A stretch of 64,000 bases of DNA from Tsuneonella aeria (GTDB lineage Bacteria; Pseudomonadota; Alphaproteobacteria; Sphingomonadales; Sphingomonadaceae). Position 1 is the stretch's first letter; the number at the start of each line of letters is the position of its first letter. Below the pieces are notes generated by a model. That model was not told where the DNA came from and did no database searches. It saw only the letters and a program-made list of their open reading frames with translations. Shown here piece after piece: positions 34,696 to 45,038 of the stretch. The position numbers and the translations under genes were made by a program. The stretch spans positions 124,001 to 188,000 of the forward strand of contig NZ_WTZA01000002.1 of assembly GCF_009827495.1 (NCBI RefSeq), written 5' to 3'.

Positions 34696-34937
34696 TGTTA
34701 CCTCTCCGGTACGACAATTGCGCGCGGCGCCCTGCATGCCAAGCGCCGTTCGACCAACGACTGGCCGGCGGAGCACCGACGTTTCGACTTGCCCTTTGCG
34801 CCCCATTCGCCTACGCGCGCGCCTCCCCACGCATCAGCACAGGGAACCACGCGGGAGAGTCGCCGAACGGTGCCTCGTTCCACCGCTTACCATGACTCCG
34901 GACCCAATCCGGGGAACAGTGAGAAAGGAGGCCAGTC
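34696..34937 (+). promoter_or_regulatory. Leader region of rplK-rplA
   Basis: This 242-base intergenic region holds the divergent promoters of the protease and rplK. A small hairpin (CCGGA-N5-TCCGG, 34898-34912) precedes a strong Shine-Dalgarno (AAAGGAGG) of rplK. Feedback by ribosomal protein L1 on this leader is known in other bacteria, but the L1 site is not recognisable here with confidence. Confidence 0.4.
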
Positions 34938-35369
34938 ATGGCCAAGAAGATCGACGGCTATATCAAGCTGCAGGTGCCGGCAGGCGCCGCCAACCCGTCG
35001 CCCCCGATCGGCCCCGCGCTTGGTCAGCGCGGCGTCAACATCATGGAATTCTGCAAGGCGTTCAACGCGGCGACCGGCGACATGGAAAAGGGCATGCCCA
35101 TTCCTACCGTCATCACTGTGTTCGCGGACCGCAGCTTCACCTTCGTGACGAAGACGCCGCCGGCGACCTTCCTCATCAAGAAGGCTGCCAACCTCAAGTC
35201 GGGCTCCAAGGAACCGGGCAAGGCGAGCGCCGGCAAGATCGCGCGCAGCGAACTGACCAAGATCGCCGAGATGAAGATGGCCGACCTTAACGCCAACGAC
35301 CTCGAGCAGGCGACCAAGATCATCGAGGGCTCCGCGCGCTCGATGGGCCTCGAAGTGACGGAGGGCTGA
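34938..35369 (+). CDS. rplK: 50S ribosomal protein L11
   Basis: This 143-residue protein of the GTPase-associated centre shows [34 protein letters not shown] and the C-terminal RNA-binding part ([31 protein letters not shown]). A strong AAAGGAGG lies before the ATG. rplA follows after 4 bases. Confidence 0.98.
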   Translation: MAKKIDGYIKLQVPAGAANPSPPIGPALGQRGVNIMEFCKAFNAATGDMEKGMPIPTVITVFADRSFTFVTKTPPATFLIKKAANLKSGSKEPGKASAGKIARSELTKIAEMKMADLNANDLEQATKIIEGSARSMGLEVTEG

Positions 35370-35373
35370 GACG

Positions 35374-36069
35374 ATGGCCAAGCAGACCAAGAAGGCGAAG
35401 GTTCTCGCCCAGATCGACCGCGACACGCTCTACAGCTTCGATGACGCGCTCAAGCTGCTGCGCGACCATGCCAGCAAGAAGTTCGACGAGACGCTCGAAG
35501 TCGCGATGAACCTCGGCGTCGATCCGCGCCATGCGGACCAGATGGTGCGCGGCATGGTGTCGCTGCCGGCTGGCACGGGCAAGGACGTGAAGGTCGCCGT
35601 GTTCGCCCGCGGGGACAACGCCGACAAGGCGCTGGCAGCGGGTGCGGACAAGGTTGGTGCCGAAGACCTGATGGAAGACATGCAGGCCGGCAACCTCGAT
35701 TACGACCGCGTGATCGCCACCCCTGACATGATGGGTGTCGTCGGTCGCCTCGGCAAAGTGCTCGGACCCAAGGGCCTGATGCCGAACCCGAAGCTGGGCA
35801 CCGTGACCCCGAACGTGGAACAGGCCGTAAAGGACGCCAAGGGCGGCCAGGTCGAATTCCGCGTCGAGAAGCAGGGCATCATCCACTCCGGCCTCGGCAA
35901 GCTCTCGTTCTCGGACGACGACCTGAAGCGGAACTTCGCCGCGTTCACCTCGGCCGTGGTGAAGGCCAAGCCGTCGGGATCGAAGGGCAAGTATGTCCGC
36001 AAGGTTTCGCTGACGAGCTCGATGGGCCCCGGCCTCAAGATCGACGCTGCCGAGGTCGAAGGCGCCTGA
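35374..36069 (+). CDS. rplA: 50S ribosomal protein L1
   Basis: This 231-residue L1 of the mobile stalk shows [54 protein letters not shown] and a complete C-terminus. rplJ-rplL are not downstream; a strong terminator ends the operon after rplA. Confidence 0.98.
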   Translation: MAKQTKKAKVLAQIDRDTLYSFDDALKLLRDHASKKFDETLEVAMNLGVDPRHADQMVRGMVSLPAGTGKDVKVAVFARGDNADKALAAGADKVGAEDLMEDMQAGNLDYDRVIATPDMMGVVGRLGKVLGPKGLMPNPKLGTVTPNVEQAVKDAKGGQVEFRVEKQGIIHSGLGKLSFSDDDLKRNFAAFTSAVVKAKPSGSKGKYVRKVSLTSSMGPGLKIDAAEVEGA

Positions 36070-36095
36070 GCCCTTCTTCTCGAGCGTAATTATTG

Positions 36096-36128
36096 AAGGG
36101 GCCGGTGGAGCGATCCGCCGGCCCCTTT
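36096..36128 (+). terminator. Intrinsic terminator after rplA
   Basis: An 11 bp stem (GGGGCCGGTGG with its partner CCGCCGGCCCC, one G-T pair) with AA before and TTT after lies 27 bases past the rplA stop. Confidence 0.85.
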
Positions 36129-36143
36129 CGTATCTCCGACGGG

Positions 36144-36920
36144 TCAGATTTCGCCGCGCGTGACCCTGTGGCCGGCAGCGGTGAGCGCCTCGGCGAGGTG
36201 CTCGGCCGCGCGCGCGAGGGTCGCGGCGCTGGTAGATCGGACCACGAAGTTCGCACCGACGCGCCCTTCCCGAAAGAATGGGTAGCTGCCGATCTGGATG
36301 CCGCCGGGTTCGCCGGCGTGCGCTTCTTCGGCGTTGCGCAACAGGTCCGCCACTTCGCTTTCGGCCACCCAGCAACCGATCGTCTCGCTTTGCAGCGGCG
36401 CGCCGCCTTCCAGCGTGCCGGTCAGGGCTTCGAGCATTCCGGCGGTGATGTGCGGCACGCCTGCCATCAGGAACAGGTTTTCGATGCGAATGCCCGGTGC
36501 GCCCGACATGCGGTTGGGTATTAACGCCGCACCGTCCGGCACCCTGGCCATCCGCACGCGTGCTTCGCTGAGGGCCTGGCCGCGGCCGTTGTAATATCGC
36601 TCCAGCATGGCCCTGGCTTCGGGGTGGATCACAACCGGCACGCCGAGCGCGGCGGCGACCGCATCCACGGTGATGTCGTCGTGCGTCGGGCCGATGCCAC
36701 CGGTGGTGAAGAGGTAGTCCACCCTTACGCGAAGCGCCTGCACCGCTTCCACGATATGCGCTTCAACGTCGGCGACCACCCGCACTTCGACGAGGCGGAT
36801 GCCCTGGACCTGCAGCCAGCTGGCAACCTGCGCGATGTTGCGATCGTGCGTACGGCCAGACAGGATCTCGTCGCCGATGACGACGAGGGCGGCCGTCCAG
36901 ATACGCTCCGATGATGTCAT
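36144..36920 (-). CDS. CinA-N/MoaB-fold competence-damage inducible protein A family
   Basis: This 258-residue protein with the molybdopterin-binding fold (VIGDEILSGRTHDRN, FTTGGIGPTHDDITVDAVAAALG, FLMAGVPHITAGMLEALTG) is like the N-terminal half of CinA, and it lacks the C-terminal pyrazine/NMN deamidase domain. The standalone alphaproteobacterial form has no assigned substrate. It converges on the rplA terminator, which may also serve it. Confidence 0.82.
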   Translation of the reverse strand: MTSSERIWTAALVVIGDEILSGRTHDRNIAQVASWLQVQGIRLVEVRVVADVEAHIVEAVQALRVRVDYLFTTGGIGPTHDDITVDAVAAALGVPVVIHPEARAMLERYYNGRGQALSEARVRMARVPDGAALIPNRMSGAPGIRIENLFLMAGVPHITAGMLEALTGTLEGGAPLQSETIGCWVAESEVADLLRNAEEAHAGEPGGIQIGSYPFFREGRVGANFVVRSTSAATLARAAEHLAEALTAAGHRVTRGEI

Positions 36921-36959
36921 GCCTGCGTGGCTATGCGATAAGCCGCCGCAGCGCCAGCG

Positions 36960-38459
36960 CTACTCGGCTGCCTCCAGCTGCTGCTCGGCCGCGGCCCGCC
37001 TGGCGTCGACCCGATCGAACCGCAGGACACCGTCCTCGATGGGCGCTGTTGCGAGCGCCTTGCGATCGAACCGGTAATCCTGATTGAGACGCCAGGGCAG
37101 GTCGACGGCGTTCTTTGGCATAATGTGCTTCGAACGCTGGATATATCCGCTGGAGAAGTCGAACACGTCATCCTCCACCAGGCCATGGTCTGCCGGCAGG
37201 ACGGGCACGGCCACGTTGGCACCGGTCGCCTGCATATGGTTCAGCACCTTGCAGACATATTCGGAGTTGATGTCTGCGCGCAGGGTCCAGCTCGCATTGA
37301 GGTAGCCGAACACGACCGAGAAATTCGGCAGGTTCGAAAACATGCAGCCCTTGTAATAGAACCGCTCCGCGAAGTTGACCGGGGCGCCGTCCTGGCTCAC
37401 CGCGATCTTCCCGGCGATGGCGAGCGACAGGCCAGTCGCCGTGACGATGATGTCGGCGGGGATATGGCGGCCGTCGGTCAGGCGCACGCCGTCCTTCTCG
37501 AACGCCTGGATGTGGCCCGTCACCACCGATGCCTTGTCAGCCTTGATCGCTTCGAACAGATCATCGTCCGGCACCAGGCACAGGCGCTGGTCCCACGGGT
37601 CATAGGGCGGGGTCCAGGTGGCCTTGTCGTAACGATCGCCCAGCTTGCCCTCGATGCGCTTCGACAGCGCCTCCTTCACCTTTTCAGGATGGGTGCGCGA
37701 CCGCTTGAATGCGAAATCCTGCAGCAGGATGTTCTTCCAGCGTGTGATCGCGTAGGCCGCCTTTTCGGGCAGGATCTTGCGCAGCGTGTTGGCGATCCGG
37801 TCCTTGGCAGGGCGCGCGAACATCCAGGTCGGCGTCCGCTGCAGCATGGTGACATGCGCGGCGCGATCGGCCATCGAAGGTACGATGGTGACCGCAGTGG
37901 CGCCGGAGCCTACCACGACCACGCGCTTGCCCGCATAATCCAGGTCGCTCGGCCAGAACTGCGGATGGACGACCCGGCCTTCGAAAGCGGACAGGTCGAA
38001 CCCCGCATCATACGGATCGTCGTAATCGTAGTAGCCCGTGCCGAGGTACAGCCAGTTTGCGGTAACCAGTTCGCTACGCCCGCCGCGGTCCACGGTCACG
38101 TTCCAGCAAGCGGCGGTCGAGTCCCAATCCGCCGAGGCCACCTTTGCGTCGAACGTGATCTTGTCGCGAATGCCCCGCTCGTCGACGATGCGGTTGAGGT
38201 AATCGAGGATCGAGGGACCATCCGCGATGGACTTCTCGTGCCGCCAGGGCTCGAACACGAAGCCCAATGTGTGCATGTCGCTGTCCGAACGGATGCCGGG
38301 ATAGCGGAACAGGTCCCACGTCCCGCCCAGGTCGGATCGCCGTTCCAGCAGGGCGTAGCTGCGCCCAGGGCACATCATTTCCAGGTGGGCGGCCATGCCG
38401 ATGCCTGAAATTCCCGCCCCGACGATCAGCACATCGTGATCGCAGGTGTTCTGGGCCAT
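36960..38459 (-). CDS. Flavin-containing Baeyer-Villiger-type monooxygenase
   Basis: This 499-residue class B flavoprotein has the N-terminal FAD motif GAGISGIG, the BVMO fingerprint form FEGRVVHPQFWP (FxGxxxHxxxWP), the NADPH motif GSGATAVT and ATGLSL near the C-terminal part. It inserts oxygen into ketones or hydroxylates heteroatoms with NADPH. A LiuR/FadR-like operator lies 17 bases before its start, linking it to the 14-20 kb acyl-CoA genes. GAGGAGA precedes ATG 38459. Substrate unknown; cyclic or branched ketones are plausible. Confidence 0.92.
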   Translation of the reverse strand: MAQNTCDHDVLIVGAGISGIGMAAHLEMMCPGRSYALLERRSDLGGTWDLFRYPGIRSDSDMHTLGFVFEPWRHEKSIADGPSILDYLNRIVDERGIRDKITFDAKVASADWDSTAACWNVTVDRGGRSELVTANWLYLGTGYYDYDDPYDAGFDLSAFEGRVVHPQFWPSDLDYAGKRVVVVGSGATAVTIVPSMADRAAHVTMLQRTPTWMFARPAKDRIANTLRKILPEKAAYAITRWKNILLQDFAFKRSRTHPEKVKEALSKRIEGKLGDRYDKATWTPPYDPWDQRLCLVPDDDLFEAIKADKASVVTGHIQAFEKDGVRLTDGRHIPADIIVTATGLSLAIAGKIAVSQDGAPVNFAERFYYKGCMFSNLPNFSVVFGYLNASWTLRADINSEYVCKVLNHMQATGANVAVPVLPADHGLVEDDVFDFSSGYIQRSKHIMPKNAVDLPWRLNQDYRFDRKALATAPIEDGVLRFDRVDARRAAAEQQLEAAE

Positions 38460-38475
38460 CGCTGTCTCTCCTCAG

Positions 38476-38491
38476 TTGACGCGAGCGTAAG
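38476..38491. promoter_or_regulatory. LiuR/FadR-like operator, site 3
   Basis: TTGACGCGAGCGTAAG differs from site 1 (14934-14949) at one base. It lies 17 bases upstream of the monooxygenase ATG, over its ribosome site and promoter end. Confidence 0.6.
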
Positions 38492-38639
38492 CCTTTCCGT
38501 TTCATTCGACAACTAGCTCGCGCTCTTCGGCCGACCGCTCCTGCGCCTGGCGAGGCGCGAAGGTCGTTCGTCGAAAGGCGGGGGTGACGGGCGCGGCCGA
38601 CCGCCTTAGGAACCGGCAAACACGCCTTGGGGGACAATC

Positions 38640-41600
38640 ATGAAATATTCCGTCGCGTCCGTTCTTGCCCTGGTGCTCGCATCGGGCATCGCTCACGCGC
38701 AGGAGGGTGCGCCCCAACCGGCGGAAAAGCCGGTGGAAGCGACCGAAGCGCCGGAGAACCGGGCGACCGATCCCGATGCGGAGGTTGGCGAGTTGCCCGC
38801 GCCCGGCAGCGGCCAGCCCGCCGCCGTGGTTCCGACCAGTGCTGTCCCGCCGGCGGCGACGCCTGCAAAATGGGATGTCTCCGCTCCGCGCGGCGCGACC
38901 TTGCGCCAGGTGCCGATCCGCACGGACGAGGGCACGTGGATGGACGTCGACGTTTCGCCCGATGGGCGCACGGTGGCATTCTCGCTCCTCGGGGACATTT
39001 ACACGATGCCGATCACGGGCGGGGTGCCAACGCGCATCAGCGAGGGCCTGGCGTGGGACGTGCAGCCCAGGTTCTCCCCCGACGGGCGCCGGATCGCGTA
39101 CGTCTCGGACCGCGGCGGCGGCGACAACATCTGGCTGATGAATTCCGACGGCACCGGATCGGTGGCGCTGACCAAGGAAGACTTTCGCCTGCTCAATCAG
39201 CCGAGCTGGAGCCCGGACGGACAGTACATCGTCGCCAAGAAGCACTTCACTACCGGCCGTTCGCTCGGCACGGGCGAAGTGTGGCTGTATCACGTCGGTG
39301 GTGGCGGCGGGGTCAAGCTCGTCGCGCGGCCTAACGAGCAGCACCAGAAGGAACTGGGCGAGCCCACGTTCGCCCCGGACGGCAAGTCCGTCTACTTCAC
39401 ACGCAACAATACGCCCGGACCCATCTTCGAATACGCGCAGGATTCGACGCAGGGCATCTTCGAGATCGAGCGTTACGAGATTGCGACCGGCCAGACGACC
39501 ACTGCGGTGTCAGGGTTCGGCGGTGCGGTGCGTCCGGCGCCTTCGCCTGACGGGAAGAGCATCGCCTTCGTTCGGCGCGATGCTGGCAAGACAGGGTTGT
39601 GGGTGAAAGACCTCGCCAGCGGCATAGAGCGCAAGATCTACGACGATCTCGACCGGGACGTGCAGGAGACCTGGGCCGTCACCGGTGTCTATCCGAACAT
39701 GGACTGGACGCCCAACAGCCGCTCGATCGTCTTCTGGTCTGGCGGCAAGCTGCGGCGCATCGGCGCAGACGGCGGGGCCGCGGCTGAAATCCCGTTCCGC
39801 ATCGACGACAGCCGCGCCGTGGCGAACGCGCCGCACCCGCGCATCCCGGTGGGCGAGGACACGGTGACCAACCGCATGGTTCGCTTCGCCGCCGTTTCGC
39901 CCGACGGGCGGCAGGTTGTCTACGAATCGCTTGGCCAGCTTTACGTGAAGCCTATGGCGGGCGGGACCGCACGGCGTCTCGTTTCGGGCGGCGGCGACGC
40001 GCTCGAGATGTACCCGGCATGGTCGCGCGACGGACGCCAGATCGCGTTCGTCTCGTGGACCGACGCCGGCCTCGGCAAGCTGATGACGGTGAGTGCCGGG
40101 GGCGGTTCTGCGCGTACGCTGACCAGTCAGCCCGGTCACTATGCCAATCCCGCGTTTTCGCCGGACGGACGCACCATCGTGTTCGAAAAACGCGGCGGCG
40201 GCTCGCTCACCTCTCCGGACTGGTCGGAGAACCCGGGCGTCTACCGCGTGGCGGCGAGCGGCGGCACGCCGGAACTGATCGGCCGCGGAAACGGCGCGCC
40301 GCACTTCGGGGCGGAGGCGGACCGCGTGTTCATGGTCGGCAGCAGCGGGGGCAAGTACCAGCTCGTCTCGACCGACCTCAATGGTGAGGCGAAGCGGGTG
40401 CATGCCGAAGGCGAGCTGGCGAACGATTTCCGCGTCTCGCCCGATGGGCGCACGATCGCCTTCCGCCAGAATTACGAGATCTTCGCGATGCCGCTCATGC
40501 CCGGCGGGCTCGCAGTGGCGGTGGACGAGAAGGGCGGGGCGCTTCCGATCACCAGGGTTTCATCCGGCGGCGCCGAATGGATGCATTGGTCGGGCGGCGG
40601 ATCGCAGCTTCACTGGAGCATGGGGCCAACGGTGTTTTCGGCACCGCGAAACGCCTTCTTCGCCAATGCACCGCAAGGCGCGGACGCGCCAAAGTTCGTG
40701 CCGCCGGCGAACGGCGTGTCGCTGGCGCGCACGGTGCCGGCGGACAAGCATCGCGGGACCGTGGCCCTCGTCGGCGCGCGCGTCCTGACGATGGCCGGCG
40801 AAGGCGCCGGGGCGATCGAAGACGGCGTGATCGTCATTAACGATGACCGGATCACGGCGATCGGCCCGCGCGCATCCACCCCTGTCCCGGCGGGCGCCCG
40901 GGTGGTCGATGTCACCGGGAAGACGGTCATGCCGGGCCTGATCGATGCCCACGCGCACGGCCCGGAGGGGGAGGGCGACCTCATCCCCCAGCAGAACTGG
41001 GCGCACCTCCAGACGCTCGCGCTCGGCACGACCACTGTGCACAATCCCAGCGCACAGGCGAGCCAGATTTTCGCGGCGTCGGAACGCCAGCGGGCGGGCC
41101 TCATGCTCGCCCCGCGCATCTTCTCGACCGGCGAGATCGTCTATGGCGCGAAGGCGGCGGACGTGTACGCCCGGATCGACAATTATGAAGACGCGCTGGC
41201 GCACGTGCGCCGGATCAAGGCGCAAGGCGGCGTCTCGATCAAGAACTACAACCAGCCCAGGCGCGAACAGCGCCAGCAGGTGGTGGCCGCGGCCCGCGCC
41301 GAGAACATGCTGGTCGTGGCGGAAGGGGGCAGCCTTTACGGCATGGACATGAACCTGGCGGTCGACGGCAATTCGACCGTCGAGCACAACGTCCCGGTCG
41401 AGCATTTCTACGAAGACATGCTGCAGCTATGGGCCGGGACCCAGGCGAACTACACGCCCACGCTGGTGGTGACGTACGGCGGCCTCGCAGGCGATCCATA
41501 CTGGCGGCAGGCGACCAACGTCTGGGAAAACCCGCTGATGATCCACACCCCGCCCAAGCAGCTGCTGGCGGCCACCGCCCGGCGCACGACCGCGCCGGAG

Positions 41601-42056
41601 TGGGCATTCGTCGATGACGAGAACGCGCGCGAGGCGAAGAAGCTGGCGGATCGCGGCGTCAAGGTCAGCATCGGCGCCCACGGTCAGCAGCCGGGCATTG
41701 CGGCGCACTGGGAACTGTGGAGCTTCGTGCGTGGCGGTATGACCCCGGTGGAAGCGTTGCGGGCCGGGACGATCGTTTCAGCGCAGTCGCTGGGCATGGA
41801 CCGGGACATCGGCAGCCTCGAACCCGGCAAGCTGGCCGACCTGCTGGTGCTCGATGCCGACCCCAGCGTGGACATTCGTAACTCGGACAAGATCACCCGG
41901 GTGATGCTGGGCGGGCGCATGTACGATGCCCGGACGATGAACGAGGTCGAGACGGGCAGCGCACGCCGCGCGCCCTACTGGTGGGAAAATGCCGCCGGCA
42001 CCGGCTCCGCCACACCCGGACGGGCGACCGCCGAAAGCCACGGCGACGGCGACTAG
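38640..42056 (+). CDS. Exported TolB-like beta-propeller/amidohydrolase fusion protein
   Basis: This 1138-residue secreted enzyme has a signal peptide (1-20), a Pro/Ala linker, and PD40/WD40-like propeller repeats (about 95-680; SPDGRRIAYVSDRGG and many FSPDGR variants). A C-terminal amidohydrolase domain (about 705-1120) has the metal motif LIDAHAHG, a Lys/His-rich core (SIKNYNQP, HNVPVEHF, GAHGQQPGI) and LEPGKLADLLVLDADP. The propeller may select substrates such as peptides or small amides. It has TTGGGGGA before the ATG. The exact reaction is unknown; the fusion occurs in many proteobacteria. Confidence 0.9.
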   Translation: MKYSVASVLALVLASGIAHAQEGAPQPAEKPVEATEAPENRATDPDAEVGELPAPGSGQPAAVVPTSAVPPAATPAKWDVSAPRGATLRQVPIRTDEGTWMDVDVSPDGRTVAFSLLGDIYTMPITGGVPTRISEGLAWDVQPRFSPDGRRIAYVSDRGGGDNIWLMNSDGTGSVALTKEDFRLLNQPSWSPDGQYIVAKKHFTTGRSLGTGEVWLYHVGGGGGVKLVARPNEQHQKELGEPTFAPDGKSVYFTRNNTPGPIFEYAQDSTQGIFEIERYEIATGQTTTAVSGFGGAVRPAPSPDGKSIAFVRRDAGKTGLWVKDLASGIERKIYDDLDRDVQETWAVTGVYPNMDWTPNSRSIVFWSGGKLRRIGADGGAAAEIPFRIDDSRAVANAPHPRIPVGEDTVTNRMVRFAAVSPDGRQVVYESLGQLYVKPMAGGTARRLVSGGGDALEMYPAWSRDGRQIAFVSWTDAGLGKLMTVSAGGGSARTLTSQPGHYANPAFSPDGRTIVFEKRGGGSLTSPDWSENPGVYRVAASGGTPELIGRGNGAPHFGAEADRVFMVGSSGGKYQLVSTDLNGEAKRVHAEGELANDFRVSPDGRTIAFRQNYEIFAMPLMPGGLAVAVDEKGGALPITRVSSGGAEWMHWSGGGSQLHWSMGPTVFSAPRNAFFANAPQGADAPKFVPPANGVSLARTVPADKHRGTVALVGARVLTMAGEGAGAIEDGVIVINDDRITAIGPRASTPVPAGARVVDVTGKTVMPGLIDAHAHGPEGEGDLIPQQNWAHLQTLALGTTTVHNPSAQASQIFAASERQRAGLMLAPRIFSTGEIVYGAKAADVYARIDNYEDALAHVRRIKAQGGVSIKNYNQPRREQRQQVVAAARAENMLVVAEGGSLYGMDMNLAVDGNSTVEHNVPVEHFYEDMLQLWAGTQANYTPTLVVTYGGLAGDPYWRQATNVWENPLMIHTPPKQLLAATARRTTAPEWAFVDDENAREAKKLADRGVKVSIGAHGQQPGIAAHWELWSFVRGGMTPVEALRAGTIVSAQSLGMDRDIGSLEPGKLADLLVLDADPSVDIRNSDKITRVMLGGRMYDARTMNEVETGSARRAPYWWENAAGTGSATPGRATAESHGDGD

Positions 42057-42086
42057 CGCCGCCTCAACAGTTCGTTCGCGCGGCGA

Positions 42087-43436
42087 TCAGGCCGCGCGGA
42101 CGTGCCGGAGAAATCCGTCGACCTTGGCGCGCAGGCCGGCGGCCTGGCCTTTCAGTTCGCTGGCGGAGCTCAGCACCTGGGCCGAAGTCGCGCCCGTCGC
42201 GAGCGCGGTATCGCGCACCTGGGCGACCGTGGCGTTGACTTCCCCGCTGCCGCGCGCGGCGGTATCGATGTTGCGCGCCAGTTCCTGCCCGGCAACCGAC
42301 TGCTGATCGACCGCCGAAGCGATGGAGACCGCTGTCGCTTCAAGCTGCTGGATCTGGTCCGCGATCGATTGGAGCGCGGAAACGCTCGCCCCGGTCGAAT
42401 CCTGCATCGAGCGGATTTGCAATGCGACTTCCTCCGTCGCCTTGCTGGTCTGCGCGGCAAGTTCCTTCACTTCGCTCGCGACCACGGCAAAGCCCCGGCC
42501 CGCCTCCCCGCTGCGGGCAGCCTCGATCGACGCGTTGAGCGCCAGCAAGTTGGTGCGCCGTGCGATCGAGCCGATCAGTTCCACGATCTCGCCGATCTGG
42601 TCCGCCGAATGTGCCAGTGCCTTGACCGTGCAGTCGGCCGTTTCGGCCGCCACGGTCGCTTCGCGGGCAAGGCCGGCCGATTGCGCGGCCTGGCGGCTGA
42701 TCTCTCCGATCGACATGGCGAACTCGTCGCTCGCCGCCGCCGCGGCCGACACGCCGCTCGTGGCGTCGTTCATCGCGTGGGAGACGAGATCGACCTGGCG
42801 GGCGGACTGGTCCGCGGCCGACGCCATCCCGGTGGCGGCGCTTTCGAGCTGGTCGGCGGCAGTCGCAACGGCGGTGACGACGTTACCGATCTCGCGCTCG
42901 AAATCGCCGCTCAACTTGAGGAGCATCCGTTGCTGTTCGGCACGCGCTTTCTTGCGCGCCTCGAACATTTCGTCGAGCTTCAGCCCCGACTTGAGGAACA
43001 CCTCGAAAGAGCGCGCCATATCGCCGATCTCGTCCTGGCGGTGGGTGTTTTCGACGGTGAACGAGCGGTCGCCGTTCCCCAGCCGCCGCATGTCTTCGGA
43101 AAGCTTCGCCAGGGGCGCGGCCGTATCAATCACCATGCGGCGCAGCGCGACTCCACCCACGACGATCCCGGCCAGCCAAAAAATGACGATCGCGCCGCTC
43201 GCCGCGGCGCCGGGCAGCGCGCCCGAAATGCCGGCGGTCGCCAGGCCGGCCATCACGGTAATGCCGGCAAGGAGGCCCCCGACCACAACGAGCAACTTGC
43301 GCCGCAAGGGGAGTGCGTTGAACCAGCGCGCCGCGACCCAGCGGTTCTTGCCAGCCACGACCACGCCGTCCGCCAGCGCGACGTCGGCGATTTCGCTTTC
43401 CAGGGTGCCGGGAGCGATCGGGCTTATCGCGTTCAT
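42087..43436 (-). CDS. Methyl-accepting chemotaxis protein without a periplasmic sensor
   Basis: This 449-residue MCP has two close membrane helices (about 52-74 and 80-104) with almost no extracellular loop, a HAMP domain (105-160), and a signalling coiled coil (about 200-440) with the hairpin tip [37 protein letters not shown]. The missing ligand domain suggests intracellular or membrane-state sensing. ATG 43436 overlaps the GGDEF-EAL stop by 4 bp. It is the last gene of the chemotaxis cluster. Confidence 0.9.
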   Translation of the reverse strand: MNAISPIAPGTLESEIADVALADGVVVAGKNRWVAARWFNALPLRRKLLVVVGGLLAGITVMAGLATAGISGALPGAAASGAIVIFWLAGIVVGGVALRRMVIDTAAPLAKLSEDMRRLGNGDRSFTVENTHRQDEIGDMARSFEVFLKSGLKLDEMFEARKKARAEQQRMLLKLSGDFEREIGNVVTAVATAADQLESAATGMASAADQSARQVDLVSHAMNDATSGVSAAAAASDEFAMSIGEISRQAAQSAGLAREATVAAETADCTVKALAHSADQIGEIVELIGSIARRTNLLALNASIEAARSGEAGRGFAVVASEVKELAAQTSKATEEVALQIRSMQDSTGASVSALQSIADQIQQLEATAVSIASAVDQQSVAGQELARNIDTAARGSGEVNATVAQVRDTALATGATSAQVLSSASELKGQAAGLRAKVDGFLRHVRAA

Positions 43437-44956
43437 GCTGCTATCTTTCCATTGCCGGGTCCCCGCGGGACAACCTTGTCGAGATGCCCGGCCACTTCGG
43501 ACGCGGGCATTGCCTTGTAATAGAGCCATCCCTGGATCTGATCGCATCCCGCGGCCCGCACCAGATCGGCTTGCTGCTGTGTTTCCACGCCTTCGGCTGT
43601 CACATCCATCCGCATCGCGCGGGCTACCGAAATGCTCGAAAGCATCATCGCGCGGCTGCCTTCGTCGCCCTGCGCCTGCGTGACGAGAGACCGGTCGAGC
43701 TTGAGTTTCTCGAACCGGAACTGGCGCAGGAATCCGATGGAGGCATAGCCCGTGCCGAAGTCGTCCAGCGAGATGTTGACGCCGAACCCGCGAATGAGAT
43801 TGAGGCTGCGTTCGGCAACCACGGGATCGAGCACCAGGCAGGTCTCGGTGATCTCCAGCTCCAGGCGCCCGGGCGGGAAGCCGGTTTCTTCCAGGATCTG
43901 GCCCATCTGGATCGGGAATTCGGGATTGCGAAGCTGCGCGGCGGAAATGTTCACGGACAGGGTGATGCCTGGCCATGCGAGCGCGTCGCGGCAGGCGGTT
44001 TCCAGGACCCAGAGGCCAATGCTGTTGATGAGGCCCGATTCTTCGGCCACCGGAATGAAGACGTGCGGCCCGATCTTGCGACCGTCGGGGCGTTCCCAGC
44101 GGAGCAGGCATTCCACCGCGACGACCTTCCCGCTGCGCGCATCGACCAGTGGCTGGTAAACGGTGACGAACTCGCCCGCGACCAGAGCCTGGCGCAGCTC
44201 GTCGTCGAGCAGGCGTATCGATTCCCGGCTGCGATCGAAGTCGTCGGAAAACCAGGTGCACCGCATCTTGCCGCCGCGCTTGGACGCATACATCGCGACG
44301 TCCGACCGACGGAGCAATTCCGACGAGCCGAGACCGTCGAGCCCCGTCGATCGCGACAGGCCAACGCTTGCGCCGAGAACGATGCGGCGGTCGTCGACAT
44401 CGATCGGCGCGGTCAGCCGGTCGATCATCCCGCGGCAGATGCCTTCGAGGATCGTGCCCGCGATGGAGCCGACCTTCAGCACCGCAAACTCGTCACCGCC
44501 GAGGCGGTAAACCCGCGCTTCGGCGCCGCAGATTTCCTTCAGCAATTCGGCACACCGGCACAGCGCGATGTCGCCCACGGCGTGGCCATAGTGGTCGTTC
44601 ACCGACTTGAATCCATCGAGGTCGATCAGCGCGAGCGCGATCTCGTCGCCCGGGCGCGCGAGGCGGATGGCATCGTCATGCAGTGCGCGACGGTTCGGCA
44701 GGCCGGTCAGGCTGTCGCTGCGGCTCAGCCCTTCGAGCCGGAGCAGCGCGTTGAGGCCGATCCGGCCGAAGACGGCGACCGCCAATGCGTAGATCAGTGC
44801 GCCGACGGTGGCGATTGCCGTCAAGGTGGTCGCCGGAAGCTCTGCCCGAAGCAGCAGCAGGAGGGCGAAGATGCCGAATATTGCCGACAGCACAACGAGG
44901 GGCGCGAAGACGAGCACGCGGCTCCCCAGACCGTTCGGTTTTGCCGGTGCTGTCAC
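43433..44956 (-). CDS. Diguanylate cyclase/phosphodiesterase (GGDEF-EAL)
   Basis: This 507-residue c-di-GMP enzyme has two membrane helices (about 13-35 and 45-65), a GGDEF domain (77-235; canonical GGDEF at 153-157) and an EAL domain (about 255-500). In the EAL, the usual signature reads VECLLRW (Glu and Leu kept, Ala replaced by Cys), and [22 protein letters not shown] and AEGVET are intact, so phosphodiesterase activity is plausible. The start is GTG 44956 with GGGGGT upstream. It is tightly linked to the MCP gene. Confidence 0.92.
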   Translation of the reverse strand: MTAPAKPNGLGSRVLVFAPLVVLSAIFGIFALLLLLRAELPATTLTAIATVGALIYALAVAVFGRIGLNALLRLEGLSRSDSLTGLPNRRALHDDAIRLARPGDEIALALIDLDGFKSVNDHYGHAVGDIALCRCAELLKEICGAEARVYRLGGDEFAVLKVGSIAGTILEGICRGMIDRLTAPIDVDDRRIVLGASVGLSRSTGLDGLGSSELLRRSDVAMYASKRGGKMRCTWFSDDFDRSRESIRLLDDELRQALVAGEFVTVYQPLVDARSGKVVAVECLLRWERPDGRKIGPHVFIPVAEESGLINSIGLWVLETACRDALAWPGITLSVNISAAQLRNPEFPIQMGQILEETGFPPGRLELEITETCLVLDPVVAERSLNLIRGFGVNISLDDFGTGYASIGFLRQFRFEKLKLDRSLVTQAQGDEGSRAMMLSSISVARAMRMDVTAEGVETQQQADLVRAAGCDQIQGWLYYKAMPASEVAGHLDKVVPRGPGNGKIAA

Positions 44957-45038
44957 CTCGACCCCCCATGACGCGGCTCGCGCGCATCCTTGGGGTAAAC
45001 GCTTAGCCGCGATTGGCTAACGAGCCGTAAAGTGCGGG

